NCBI GenBank assembly: GCA_047495785.1
Contig: JBLDXI010000015.1
Coordinates: 4,960,001 to 5,024,000 of the forward strand
DNA from: Lepidodermella squamata
Lineage: Eukaryota > Gastrotricha
Direction of reading: 5' to 3'
Length of the DNA: 64,000 bases
This document shows, in pieces, positions 10,636-23,208 of the stretch. Within the stretch, counting starts at the first letter, position 1, and every line of letters begins with the position of its first letter. The notes under the pieces are model-generated. The model saw nothing but the letters and a program-made list of their open reading frames with translations. It made no database searches and was not told the origin of the DNA. The position numbers and the translations under genes are program-made.

Positions 10636-13306
10636 TTAGTTTTTGTCGACAATGCTGACAAGTTCGGCCAGAAGTTCCTTTTGGTCAGCGACCGGCGCGG
10701 GGCTCGACCCAGCGCGAAGTTGCTTCTGAGATGCAGTCAAGGCTTTATTGAAAATTTTAGCGGAATCAGGTTCCAGATTTTTGTTTGTCACAAGAAAGTT
10801 GACCAAGGTCGGCACAAGACGCCCAGGACAGTTCATCAAATCGCCGGTAAGTCTTTCAAAAGTTAGCGAGGCCGCGAGTAGCAACACATTCGGCAATAAC
10901 AACGGGTCACTGGCGGCGGAATCGTCCGAAATCAAGGCTTTCAGTTTTATAACTCCAGCGGCGAGACGTTCCTGTCGAATTTGGTCGACTGTAATGCCAA
11001 CCGAGGTGGCGCTAGCTCCACCCGATTTTGAACCACCCTTATTGCGGTTGGCTGAAGAGGGCTGGCCAGTGGTTAGCACCCCGCTAAGAGCGTTGGCTGA
11101 AATGCCGAGGGTGTTGAGGGCGTTTCTCGCGAAAGGTAGGCCGAAAAGAGAACGCAAAGCTTCGATAGCCGCGTCGACGTCGCTGTTCGCGAAGGCAGTT
11201 TCGAACGCGCCAATGGACTCAGCCAGCAATTCAGCCGAGTGTCCACCCGAACCAGGCTCTTTGCCGCCAAACGGCAGCGATCGCAACATTTCGACGATGG
11301 GGGTGCTCAAAGTCTCGCGAAGATGAGCAGCAACAGCACGGCGATCTCGATCGACTGTGTTGCCCGTGCCTGTTAGAAGTTGTTGGGTCACGCCTCGCCA
11401 GCACGACGCCAGGGTGACGACAAGTTTCGGCAACTCGACTTGGATGTTGGCCGTGCTTGGCGAGCCGAGCTGTTGCTGCTGCGAAATCTTGGCACTGGCC
11501 GCCGTAGCCGCCGCGTTGCTCTTCGGCGTCATCGAAGCAAGCTCGGCAACGCGCTTAGCGACAACCGAGTGAATCTGCTGAAAGACGAATGGCCGAATGG
11601 CACCTTCCGGGAAATCAGGGGCGAGAATCGTCGCGCGGTTTTTCTTCAACAGCTTGGTCAAGCGTCGACGCGAGATCCGGTATAACTTTGGAATTTGAGG
11701 GTTTGCACTTACGGCAGGTGTTGCGCCTTTTTTCTTTGATTCCGCAGGCTGAGCGCGGCCTAGAAGAATAGGAAAAAGTTAATCAAATCGCATGGTCGTT
11801 ACAATTAAATCGCTTACCTTGTTGTTTTTTGCCCCCGCGGGTGCCCGCTGGAGTACTGCCCTCCGGGGCTGGGGTATGAGGTTCTTCACCACCCGTTTCA
11901 GCGGCAGGTTGAGGTGTCAGAATAGCAGGGATAGCTGGGGTTGCAGTCAAAGCTTGTTGTTTCTTCTCGTTGATGCGAGTCACGACCAAATGGTACAACG
12001 CATCGGCGCATTTGTCGACGAGCCATGGGGCAACAGCCACTAAGCCGCACTCCTCATCGTTCTCGTTCTTCGCGTCGTGCTCGCCACCGGAGCTATCGTT
12101 TTCGTCGTCACTACTCGAATCATCGGCAAGCGATTTGCCTTTAGCACCGTGCTTTTCAACCACACTGCAGTCGATGATCTCCATCAGTTTGCCACGAGTT
12201 TTCAACAGCTGCTCGACAATGTCCATTGGTATGGAGCCGGTCGAGCCACCCAACGCAGCGATAGCACCGCTAGTATCAAACCAGCCTGCGCCTTCTTTCA
12301 GTTCTTTCTCAGTCGATGGCTTGCAGGCTTCCTCTAGGGCTGTGTTAAGACGGCTAATAGCGCTTTTCCGGATGAAACCTGAGGAGCCAACTTGAACTGG
12401 TTCGTCATTGCCCCATTCGCGCTTCACGACGTCGCCGACATCACCGACTACGCCGAGACGCTTGAGAACCGCGGCGTCGACGTAAACAGCCGATAAAGCA
12501 GAACGAGTGCACTCTTTCTGGGCCTCAGTGAAAATGTTCGGCACAAACATACGTTGCTGCAGTGAGCCAGCGAGTCGACCTGAAGATATCGCTTCATCCA
12601 TCACACTTGTCAGTAGCTTCTCGGGCAGGCCGATCTGCTGAGCATAGGCGCTGACCTTCAGCGGACGAACAGCTCCAGATAGGAACCCAACAAGTCGGCA
12701 TGTTGCTCTTCGGATGAAATTCGACGAGTAGCAAATGTCTCCGTCAATAATAGATTTGGAGCCCGCGCCAGACGGCAAAAGTTTGCGCACAAACTCGGCC
12801 GGAAGTTGAAAACGAGTCGCGAGACTACCAACAGCAACGCGTCCTGATGTTTCAAGCTCGTTTGCTATTTCAGCGCTGAGGCGGTCGCAATAATCGTTCG
12901 TGACAATTTGATCCAGGACTCGCCAACAGCGCCATTGCGATGATTCATCAGCTCGGCCTGATAGTAGTTCAGCGTCTTTAGCGGAAGTACCACAGCGCTT
13001 GATAAGTTCAGTGCACCTCTCTTCAATGACAGCGTAGTCAACGCCAAGACCATCTTGCATGTCGCTGAAAGACGCGCGACCCTCATGCATATCCAGGAAC
13101 ATTTTTATTTCGTGAAGAAGATGATCAGGCGTCACCATTTCCTTTCCATCCTTCGTGTACACTACAGACATACTGTGAGTCTTAAGCACATGGTCGACGA
13201 TCTCGATCCAGTTTCGCTCTGACAGACGCAGAGAACAACTTTGCTGCTGCACATTGAAAAATTCTTGAGCGAGCTGCTGGACAAGATCCCAGCTGGCCGA
13301 GGACAT
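10636..13306 (-). CDS. UFL1: E3 UFM1-protein ligase 1 (UFL1)
   Basis: Two exons, 11818-13306 and 10636-11759, are joined over a 58-bp intron to give about 870 residues (human 794). The N-terminus carries the family signature 'LSERNWIEIVDHVLK' followed by 'VVYTKDGKEMVTPDHL', as in human UFL1 ('LSERNCIEIVNKL...VVHTLDGKEYITPAQI'). A winged-helix-rich body follows, including 'SGRLAGSLQQRMFVPNIFTEAQ'. A charged linker near the exon junction is rich in Glu, Lys and Gly, and the C-terminal region ends 'ELLAELVSIVDKN'. UFL1 transfers UFM1 from UFC1 to targets at the ER, with DDRGK1 as partner, in ribosome quality control and ER-phagy. A GT...AAG stretch at 11686-11712 resembles an intron but is 27 bp, in frame and open, so I kept it as coding. 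Confidence 0.93.
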
Positions 13307-14401
13307 GGCTTATGAGCTTTATTTATAAATATCTAAAATTATAAATCAAAATCAAAGCTACTGAATACGAAATAATCTTTAGAAGTTACTGTCCCATCAG
13401 GCCGAAGCGACAGCAGCCCGATTAGACGAAATCGACGCGAACGAGGCCGGAACATCTCTATTCTTGTTCCGATTCGGAGGAAGTCGAGCGGATTGTAGGA
13501 CGAGGCTCAACTCTCAACTCGAACAGTCGAACTCTTTCGGCGAATCGATTTTCGAATTCTAAGATAGGGGATTTGATCCTTTTAAAAGCATATTTACTGT
13601 CAACCATAATGGTGACTGTATTGTGAGACATTTTTGTAAGACTTAGTATCATATCCTCTCAACTCATGTAATTTCAATAACGTTTAAGAAATATGTTAGA
13701 GTCTGGGGCTTTAACAATAAAACGCATTCATTCATTCATTCGAATAGTTTGGCGCGTGAAACAAGACCGCTATCGGTTCCTTGCGTATAGCCTGGCCGGA
13801 GATAAGTCACTCTCGAGTCATTCGGTTCCGTTTACAGCACCGTGGCGAACCTACTTGAGGCGCTCGAGGATCAACGTCATGGACTCGGAGCTGATAGCTG
13901 ATATCCATCCGTAGATAGACACCTACAACTATAACTACTTTGGCTCCTTATGCTACCCCAGCTTTTCAAAGTCACCTCCGCCACTCCCGCCAACTATATA
14001 GGCCTTCTGGTATTAATTTGATGAAGACAGCTGAACATCACGAGGAACAGCGTAATGCAACGTAAGTTTGCCCACTCAAACAGGAACCAGGAACAAAGTC
14101 AAACCAAACCAAAAAACCTAAAAAACTTTTTCGAAAACACCCAACAGTCATCCAACAAAGTGTACCTATTTGGTATTCAAATTTCTTAAATATTAATCAG
14201 TGATCTGAATAAGCTAAAATTAGAAAATTGATCAGCAACATTTTTTTATTACTTAGCAACGCGTCCTAGCAGCACGTCCTGTGTGGAAGATGAAATACGC
14301 AGCCTACCAGGCAGTGCCTTCAGCTACCACTATCTTCAGCCATTTGATTCCTAGAATCGCGCCTTGCTTGTCTATTTGATTTATCTAAAAACTTTGGCAA
14401 G
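13307..14401. other. Intergenic region between UFL1 and RSPH3
   Basis: About 1.1 kb between two genes transcribed away from each other, holding both 5' regions. It has a short (ATTC)n run near 13727-13742 and no convincing coding sequence. Confidence 0.5.
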
Positions 14402-15728
14402 ATGGCCGATATTATGCCAGCACATGCCGAAAATGCATATGCATTCACAAGCCAGCCGAAAGTTATCAAGAACGGCAAAAAGTATCGCGAACAGAAGCCA
14501 TCCCAAGAAGCGTGAGTTGGGGACTTAACGCACTCTTAAACATTATATAATTTCGTAATTTATTTTGGCAGGGAAAATGATAAATTCCTTTATTCAAATA
14601 TCATGTGGGATCGCCGCGTGGTCCGAGGCAATACATTCGCATTGAAAGTTCTGCCTGCGGTAAGTTATCTAGAGACTTTGGCATAGGACAGTTCATTTTA
14701 TGATCCGTAATAGACTGCCCCACCAGAGCCACTCGAGGTGCAGCGACAGCAGGAAGCTAGGCGCCGCGCGGCTGCTCGCAGGCGTGCTCAGGAGCAAATG
14801 AGACCACGCACTCCGGAAGCCGTTGATGGACGTCAACATGGTGCCGTGCAAACAGAGCTATATCTTGAAGAGCTTAGCGATCGAGTAGAGGAAGCCGATG
14901 CAGGAATTCAGACTGATGCATTTTTGGATCGTCCTCCAACCCCATTGTTCATACCTGCTAAGTCTGGAGCCGATGTGTTTACCCAAATCGAAGAGGGTGA
15001 CTTATTTGACTTCAACATTGAAGTAAGACGACATCAGCCGTTTTATATGTGCAGGTTAATATTATGTTTTTCACTTCTTAGGTAAAACCTGTACTTGAAG
15101 TGCTCGTCGGCAAAACTCTTGAGCAAGCTCTACTTGAGGTCGCTGAGGAAGAAGAGCTTGCTGCTCTCCGACGCCAACAGCGCCAGTTCGAAGAATTGCG
15201 CGCCGCTGAAGTTGCTGAGCAGCAACGATTGGAAGAACAGGAGCGGAGGAGACGCGAAGAGAAAGAGCGCCGCCTGAAGCAACTGCGAGAAGTCCGTGAG
15301 CTAGAGAAGCAGACAGCTGATAAATTGGCGGCTAAAGCATTCGCCCTTGCCTATCTCACCGACTTGGTTCCCGCCGTCTATGGTACGCTCGCTGATGCTG
15401 GATACTTTTACGATCCTGTTGAGAGGGAACTTGAACGTACCTTCCTCCCATGGCTTGGCAATGCTGTCGCCCAACGCCTTGCTGATAGCCAACGAGGTCG
15501 TCTGGTTTTGGATGGCCTTTTGCGGTAACTACTCTAGATTTGAAGATAATTTGTTCTTAATTCGCGTTTCTTTTCAGTGAAGTGGTTGAAATGCGCGCCA
15601 GAGAGTATGGTCTCGCTCCCGAAGAGCCGATTGCCCCTACCGCCGAGCAGGAAGTAGAGCAGGCGCCAGTGGACGAGGGAGTTAAACAGGAAGAAGTACC
15701 ACCCCAACCCACGGAAGAGGCGCAGTAA
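14402..15728 (+). CDS. RSPH3: Radial spoke head protein 3 (RSPH3)
   Basis: Five exons (14402-14511, 14572-14659, 14714-15022, 15082-15524, 15578-15728) splice in consistent phase into 366 residues. The early block 'ENDKFLYSNIMWDRRVVRGNTFA' is the RSP3 signature around the conserved 'YGNIM.D.RVVRGNT'. 'VQTELYLEEL' and 'GIQTDAFLDRPPTPLFIPAKSG' also match the family. A charged coiled coil of Glu, Arg and Gln follows (about 15150-15310), then the conserved 'VPAVYGTLADAGYFYDP'. RSPH3 is the dimeric stalk protein of the radial spoke in 9+2 axonemes and an A-kinase anchoring protein. The organism therefore makes motile cilia or flagellated sperm. Confidence 0.93.
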
Positions 15729-15829
15729 ATAATAACTAATATTCAATGCTAATGATTAATAATTTCCCATAATGTTTGTATGTAAAATCTTATTTGCTGG
15801 GTTTAATTGACTGTCGTTAAAATCCACGG

Positions 15830-15835
15830 AATAAA
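15830..15835 (+). terminator. Poly(A) signal AATAAA, RSPH3
   Basis: A canonical hexamer lies about 100 nt after the RSPH3 stop, converging on the 3' end of the minus-strand gene beyond. Confidence 0.6.
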
Positions 15836-15876
15836 CACACAGGAATAGAAGTTTCGCTTGGTAATCAATCGCACTG

Positions 15877-15882
15877 TTTATT
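15877..15882 (-). terminator. Poly(A) signal of the DUF4139 gene
   Basis: Minus-strand AATAAA; a second copy is at 15935-15940. The two convergent 3' ends are separated by only tens of bases. Confidence 0.45.
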
Positions 15883-16162
15883 TCAGTCTTTGCCTCGATC
15901 GAAAGGCAGATAAACAAGGCGCAAACTCGTAATATTTATTATTTCTTGCTCAAAAAATTGATAAATATAAATCATCAAAAGGAGTTATATTACATTATAT
16001 ACACCGTTAGGCAAGGTTGACACTGCATTTCAAATATTTCAAATTAAAAAAAATAGCGAACAAAAAATACATGTCAAATAACATAAAGATGTAGGTAACT
16101 AAATGTTTAGAGAGTTCGATGTCAGAACCACTCGTTAGCAATATAAAATTTGGACAGTATGA

Positions 16163-19100
16163 TCAGCAAGCAGTGTATCGAATACCACCGACCCGTTGGT
16201 CCTGATTGGAGCCTTGGTGATTTAAAGCGTTGCGGTATTGAGGGTTCTGAGAAGAGTTGAGGATGGGTTGAATTTGGTAGTGAACAGCACGAGCAGGTGT
16301 ACTGGAACCATGGGATGGTGTCCCCGCGAGACTTGTTGCATGGGCCGGGGTTAGCAGAGCGGAGTTGCGGTTGCTTGAAAACGGGCTACCAGGCCGTGGA
16401 GGCTGGGCAGACACAGGCCTTGCTATCGACCTCAACGGGGTGGCATATTGTTGTTGCTGCTGGTTGGCCAATAATGCTGCTTTGGCAGGGGAGTCATACA
16501 TAGATGACCTAGTGTCCGTAACTTTAGGCTTGGGCTGGCGCTTGAGCGAGTTCGTCATTGACGAAGCGCCAGGTTTCAACTCCAGCCGATATCGAACTTC
16601 GAGATATCTCGTTTCACCGGCTCGAAGAACCAAATCCCACTCCAATTGATGCGAAGAATTCAGACGTGCCGTAAAATCGCTCTCACTCTTCGGCTTCAGC
16701 TTAGCTTTTCTCGACGACCGTACTTTCTTTCCGTCTTCAATCTGCTTGTCAATCTCTTGTAGGGCAGGCGCTTCCAGGACAAGGCGCAGGTGATTGTCAG
16801 CGGGCTTCGGGAGAGGTTCAACGATGTGCACGCGTACAACTGCTCGCTCGTGTTTATTCGTGACCCCTATTAACTGTCTGTAATAAGACCAACGCGCTGA
16901 AGCGCCATTCTTCTTTCCATCCACTTCCTCAAGCCCTTTTCTTGAGAGATTATTAGCTGATAGAGATAAGTCATGCGATCGGCTGCGAGAAGACCACTTC
17001 CAGCCGCCATTGGTTTCAGCTTGCTTCCTATTCGGGGCAGGTGATGCAATACTTTCCAAGTTTTCACTCATTTTCGTCGAAGTTAGTCCACCCCCAAGTA
17101 ATGACCGACGCTGAGGGGCTTGGTAGTCGATCGCCACCTCTGGATCTGGGCCCAACGCTACTAAGAAATCATCTCCAACGGAGACATAAGGAAGTTGGGT
17201 TCTGTAGGCGAACAACGCTGATCCACTAGCTCTGTCGTGAAAAACTGCAACGCTGCCAGCCAGCAGTGGCAGAGGCGACGTGTTTCGCAAATGGGCTCTT
17301 GCGAAAGCGGATGAAGCGAGACGTGGTGTAGCTTCGTAAGTCAGGTTGATAACTTCAAGATCATGGCATCCGACAACAAATTTAACTGGCGTGAGTGCCT
17401 GCTGACGGGCAGTTGCAATTTTGACGACAGTGACTCTGTTGTCGAATTGGTTTTTGTTAACCGGAATCTGGACAGTATTGCCGGATGAGAGCACATACTG
17501 AACGGTTTTATGCGCCTGCGGTGGGACAGCGGAGCAAGCCGACAGTACATCGGCTTCGAAGAAGATCCCACTCGGCACAGCAGCGTCGCCCTGTTCGAAG
17601 TCTTGCTCGACGTTGTTCGGCAGGGCGTAGTTCAGCTCGTTGTCATAGTCGGCCGTAGTCGGCACGAGGGTGTTTGTTGAGTGGCCGGGCGTTACGAAAG
17701 TCGCAAATGATGATGCGTGCTGGATAGGCGGGCCGCGCCGATTGCCGAGGGAATCAGGTGCATTCGAATCATTGTACATTACATACATTTGTTGCTGTTG
17801 TTGCTGTAGCAAGTTGAGCGAATTGGTGGAGTATGGCCGGAGATGGTTGGCGAGAGGACTGAGAGGCCTCGGATCCTCCGCGCCGTTAGCGTTGTTGAGG
17901 TGCCGGTATTCTCCAGGTGCGGAGAATAAGTTCGGAGTCGATAGGCCAAGCTGCGAACGATTGCTGGCCATCGATGACACCGAGTTGCGATTCCCGCGAG
18001 CGCGAAGGCTTTTAGTAGCGGCTGATGAGCCTAAAGAAGCGTTTCCTCGCACGAAAATCCTGTCAGGGGTTGGTGCTGCTGGGGCAGCGGGCGAGCCAGT
18101 TGCATGGCTAGTTGTAACATAGAGCCGGGTACATGTGCTATCATCATCGCCTTCTTTTTCGAAAAGCCTATATGCAAAAGTTGAGATTAATTTAGTTTCA
18201 ATCAGGTATAGGAAATCGCTTACCAGTCTTCCCCAGTTGACTGTGTAATAGCAACTGAGTATACCAAGGTGACGGCATGTTCATCAGGTCGAAGGCGTAA
18301 CTCGTACGAGGGACTCCAAAATGCACCGTAAACTAGTAAAAAATGTATTAATAATTATTCCGGTCGAAAAATCGTGATTCATACCTGTATAGCTAATAGA
18401 AAATGTGACTGTTGCAAACTGAGATAAAATGGAAGTAGGCGTTAGGCGCCCTTGAACTGACGTGCCGTCATCACCAGTTAGCGAAGGCGGGCTTGTGATG
18501 ACGAAATGAGAGAGCGTAAGCGCAAGAAGATGAGGCGAAGGTGCCCGCAAGTCGGCATCATTGCAAAGCGAGCTCAAGTGATTCAGCTGATCTTCCAGGC
18601 GTTCCAACTCAACATTAGTATCAGCGAGACTATCGTCAACTTTATGAGTTCTATCATCGTAAAGCTGCAGGAATCCCTGCAGCGCGTCGATAAAATGCGG
18701 CGTTGGAACAAAAGAATTTCCATGGCTTTCCTGGCCACTGTTGTTGGCTTGTTGCTGTTGCTGCTGCTGGGCGTTGTCCAGGAACTGCTGGGGGTTCGCG
18801 TAGAATGACGCTGCGTTCATGTAGTCTGGGTTCATGGGGTTCGAACCGCGGCTCATCGAATCAGCGACGCGGTCGAGAATCGTTCGTTGAGCTAGCAAAC
18901 GGTGTTTCCGAGCTAGCGCTGATTCGTAGCGCCTCCGAACATGGTTGTACTGATCGCGAAGGCTCTGCTGCTCTAACATCGTAGTAAGCGACGGTTCGAG
19001 CTTTGAAGGGTCAGAACCTGGGACAACTTGCTTAGCATTCGGGTAGATAAGCTGGACATCGTCCAGTGAAATTGGCGCGGTGCCTTTGTAATCGAGGAGC

Positions 19101-19438
19101 TCTACTCGCAACGAATCTGCTGCAAGGCATGCTCCTGGCAGTCCTCTGACGATGACATTATGGCGCCGGGTGGCAACCCCGGCAGTCGATCGGCGTGGCG
19201 AAGAGCTGCGCGCTGTTGTTGTAGAAGCATTTGTAACGTTGCTTACACTGGGCTGCTGCTTCATCGGTAGCAAAAGAGGCGAGGTTGGACGAGGCAAACT
19301 GTTTGTCCCGCTTATCGCTGGGCCGAGGTTCAAACGAACCGATGCGCGCCTCCTCACTTCGGCGAAGCCATTGAAGTAAACGACAACTTTTTCCAACGGG
19401 CATTGATCAAAGCTGATAATTTCCTCGGCTTCGTCCAT
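16163..19438 (-). CDS. DUF4140/DUF4139 domain protein
   Basis: Three exons (18385-19438, 18224-18332, 16163-18167) splice in consistent phase over introns of 52 and 56 bp into 1,055 residues. The ATG at 19438 is the first in frame. The N-terminal 'CPLEKVVVYFNGFAEVRRRASVRL' region and 'VIVRGLPGACLAADSLRVEL' form a DUF4140 domain split by a Ser/Pro-rich insert. A coiled-coil stretch with an octaglutamine run follows. From about residue 352, 'GAFWSPSYELRL...VTLVYSVAITQSTGEDW' begins the DUF4139 domain. It resumes after a low-complexity insert with 'LRNTSPLPLLAGSVAVFHDRA' and 'LVALGPDPEVAIDY'. Relatives include the C. elegans protein F37C4.5 and bacterial MuiA-like proteins; no biochemical function is established to my knowledge. 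The C-terminal 130 residues are low complexity. Confidence 0.85.
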
Positions 19439-21958
19439 AATAAACACCAACAACAAAAATCCCTACAAAAAAAGAAAGAGAAACACAATCTAACACACAG
19501 GCTTGGTTATTACAGTTCGTCGACCCGACTGCGCGGCCCATCGGTAATAAAAAAGCGATTTTGGGCGGAGATGAAACAAATCTACGGGCGCCCCGACGAT
19601 GAACATTAGGTGCCGTTCAGTGAACTGGGCGAATACCAAGTGGCAGGGCGCGTGCCGGCTTTTCACTTCATATTGATGAGTGAAGTAGCTGCGCATCCTT
19701 CATCATATGGCCCATTGAGCGCACTCAAAGGCCTTGCTGTCATTAGACCGGTAATTAGAGTATTAAATAATACAAAATATTAGGAAAATGCACAAGCATG
19801 GTGCGCACTTGCATTTTTTAGATTTTCAAGGTGAGATATTATTGGCGAAACCCATATTACGCGCGTGCCAGCGTGCGATAATGATGCCCATAAACTTGAC
19901 ATACGGCTGTTGGCTCTTCAGCTAGATGGCGCGTGCGACAAGACGCGGATAAAAACAAAAACTTGCAGGAAATTTACCGCTCCGCTAGTCAGTGTTTATG
20001 ACCCGGCTATTGTAAGCGAGCAGCAGTAGTAAATTTTTTGTTTTTATTTACTAGCGCTGTGGAGCACGTGAAACAGCAGCGTTTGCGGGCCTGCACACGC
20101 ACCTCTAGTCACGTCATAACCATCTAGCCTGGGGTATCGGGTTATATAACCGCTACCTGGGAATTACATTACGGGATGATGGCTTTGTCGACGAATACGC
20201 TATTTACCTAGATGACTGGCGGCGGGGTTTATAACACACAACAAACCGGCATGTGAGTAAAAAATGCATACCATAAATTTTGTGTCAATTAGCGCAGCAC
20301 ACGCGAGGCGTAATAAGGACCCACACGTAGCTTGACTTTGACAAGCGCGATCTTTTCTCTCATCAGCTAATAATTATTGGCGACACTTTAATAATAATAT
20401 ATGACACACGTTTGGCGAGCGCGATATCATCGCATAGGCGCGAGGAGGTTGTAAACTAAGGCCTCGAATTGGGCGGGTGCAACATACATCATGATTGCTG
20501 CTGTGTATATGACTAGAGATGAATGATGAAAAAAGCAGCATCACAGTAAGCAAAGGCGTTAGCTCGGCCGCGCGACAAGTGACAAAGATTCGTCACGTAG
20601 GGCATCGTATGCACTTGTGGTCGAGACCAAAGGTAGGTATAGGGATAACCACTATATGTAATAGTTGTAGAATATTAGGGTTGAATAAACAAAGCCACTA
20701 CCTTTAAATTAAACAACCGAGCCACCGCTCAAGATGATGTGGTTATATACCCGTGTATGATGAGAAACACGAGCTTCTTGCAAAAAAGTTCACAAAAATT
20801 AAATAAACCGACCACATAATACATCGTCAGCTTATAGTTTTTCCTAATCTATTGTTCAGGGATTACTATTTCAACGCGGGTTAAGAGAAGCCGATTAAAC
20901 CTCAAGAACATTGTTCTTTTTTAAATCGTAGAAAAGGGTTCAAGGGGAAACCTGATCGTGGCTTCCTCGGTGCGTCCCAAAATTCGTTCAGGCGGGTATA
21001 CTTATTGTTCGGAATACGCAGTATTATCGTAACTTCAATAAGAAACAGAAACACAATCCATGTTGTATTGGCCTATAAACGTGTTGAAGACAAGCCTTCA
21101 TAACATCCCCATCAGTATATGTGTTCAGTTCGTTCTGTTTGAGTAGCTTACCTTCATGTTTTATCTTTACGCCTTAAAAAACTACGTTTGACATGGCGGA
21201 AGCAGCTGTTATGAGGTAAAATAAACGTAATACCGGCATGTTTAGTCTTGAAATTATCATGTAGTGTTCCGAAGCTCCTCCGTACAGTAGCTTTGTTCAT
21301 CAAACACGACTCGGATGAGGTAAAAAATAACGATCTACAACGTACGATAACAGGGAAAAAACACGCAAAAAGCGGCAGCCTAGCATTTGCACCGTGTTTT
21401 TTGTGGCTCCGCGGAGTTAGCTCCGTAGGTTCGTGAGATGAATGTAGTCGGGAGTACCTACACACAAGCGGACGTGTAATGATAATCTTATTACCGAGGG
21501 TTCTCAATCGGGCCAAGTAATAAGTTGCGGGCGGTGTTATTAAAAATCATTAATAGGGCCAAGGATGATGATAACGATGATGAAGATGACCGGGATTCCT
21601 ATATCCAAACATTGTGAACGAGAATAATTATGACCCGCATGCAGCTGTAAAAATACCAGTGATTTATTTTTAGGCGTGCGCACTCGTTTCCTGGTTGTTA
21701 TTTACGCCGCGCCCAATCGCGCAGCCGAAATGTTGTTTTCGCGCGATACTAACTATATTAAGCTCATCATCGTCATCGAATAACGCGAGAGGCTGGCCAT
21801 TATGGTGGATGCCGGCCAGAATAAATGGCCGCCATTATTGTTATTGTTGCCTTCACGATATGTGATGATTGTGATGGAAACCGGGTGGGTAAACTCGCAC
21901 CAACACACATAGATCGAATTTTGCAAACGAGAAAAACAAAGTTATCGCTGTTAATTAT
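19439..21958. other. Intergenic region between the DUF4139 gene and the giant gene
   Basis: About 2.5 kb holding the upstream region of the DUF4139 gene on the left and running to the 3' end of the giant gene on the right. Frames are short and low quality on both strands. I see no transposon, RNA gene or clear promoter motif. Confidence 0.5.
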
Positions 21959-21968
21959 TTTATTTATT
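21959..21968 (-). terminator. Overlapping poly(A) signals of the giant gene
   Basis: Two overlapping minus-strand AATAAA hexamers lie about 835 nt after the giant gene's stop codon. They imply a 3' UTR of roughly 0.85 kb. Assignment is by position only. Confidence 0.45.
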
Positions 21969-22801
21969 GAATATAATAATTATGAGATGTTATAATGATC
22001 AACTTTTATTACTATTATTACACTGAAAAGGTACTTGCAGCATGTAACAACAACAACTGCTTTTAGAGAGCCAATGCTCTGAACGTAGCAACCGCCATCT
22101 GTCTGGTCTAACAAAAATCGAACGCAAAGATTGAATCGGTCTGTACAAAATGAGCGCGTTTGGTGAAGCTGTACAGTCGGCGATTTTAAATAATAAGTGG
22201 ACAACAACAATAACAACGAGATTATAATAAGATTTTGCATTTTTCAACAAATAAGACCGGTTTGTTTCTGGGCCGTTTTCAAATACACAACGTGCAGCAG
22301 CAACTTTTCACGAGACACAACAAAGTTTCAGGTCACAGACAAGCATATAAGCGCACTGATCGGCGAATCGCCTCGTCTCGTCGACGTCAAGTCAGGACAC
22401 AACTTACGATAAAAAAAACAGCCCAAGATGGCGTAGATGTGCACTGTGAGAGAGCATTTCTCATTAAATTAAGGTGGAGATTTTTGGTTGGACAATAACA
22501 CACGAGATTGATGAGGACACACGCTTCTACATGGTGAATTATTTTGTCATTTTTTCATCAGCAGTTGTTGTAACTTAATATTTTACAATAAGCGCCGTGA
22601 GTCTGCCAGACTCGCTCATTATCATCGTCATCATCGCGAATAAAAAATCGTAATTTCAATTTTAGCAATGATAAAAATTTAAACTTAAAGACTTGACACA
22701 AATTAAAAGAAATTTACAAAGATAGTATTATATCAATCCGGCTGTTGACTCTTTTTGAAAACATAGGAATCTGTCACATTAAAAAAAAGAAACAATCTGC
22801 G

Positions 22802-23208
22802 CTACATGTCTGTGCTGTGCACGTGCCGCCGTGTCGCCGCCCGCTGCCCTCCCGCCGGCGCCCGTTGTTGCGGCATATGCGGCGCCGTCTCGACGGGCGG
22901 GTGTTCGCCGCGGCGCCACGACTGGTAGCCGAGGAACAGCGGCTTCTGGCTGCGGCTCATCATCAGCACCTGACTGCCCATCCACTTCATCGATACGTCT
23001 ATCGTCGACGGCGAGCCTACGTCAGGTCGCTGGCGGCTGCAAGTTGGCGACGACGACGACGAGCACGTGGCCGATGTCGATGTCGACGACGAAGCGGTTG
23101 ACGCGTCGTGGCGACGATGGCGGCGCCGCAACACGACAAAGGCAGCCGACAGACCGGCGCCAGCTACCACAAGCACGGCGCAAAGAATAGCCGGTAGTAG
23201 AACTTCAA
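22802..23208 (-). other. Transmembrane helix and cytoplasmic tail exon
   Basis: The exon opens with a hydrophobic helix ('VLLPAILCAVLVVAGAGLSA...') followed at once by the stop-transfer 'RRRHRRH'. A tail of about 110 residues follows, with a Ser/Thr run and one 'FLGYQSW' tyrosine motif. I see no kinase, phosphatase or SH2-type domain. Confidence 0.85.

Noticed and set aside
11686-11712. GT...AAG stretch in UFL1 resembling an intron
   Set aside because: It is only 27 bp, a multiple of three and free of stops, so it is more likely coding.
13727-13742. Short (ATTC)n run
   Set aside because: Too short to be more than ordinary microsatellite noise.
18830-18860. GGTTCGAACC palindrome resembling a tRNA B-box
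   Set aside because: It lies inside the coding exon of the DUF4139 gene and no cloverleaf can be drawn around it.
21154-21516. 120-codon minus-strand frame
   Set aside because: No domain, unusual composition, no supporting splice sites; treated as chance.
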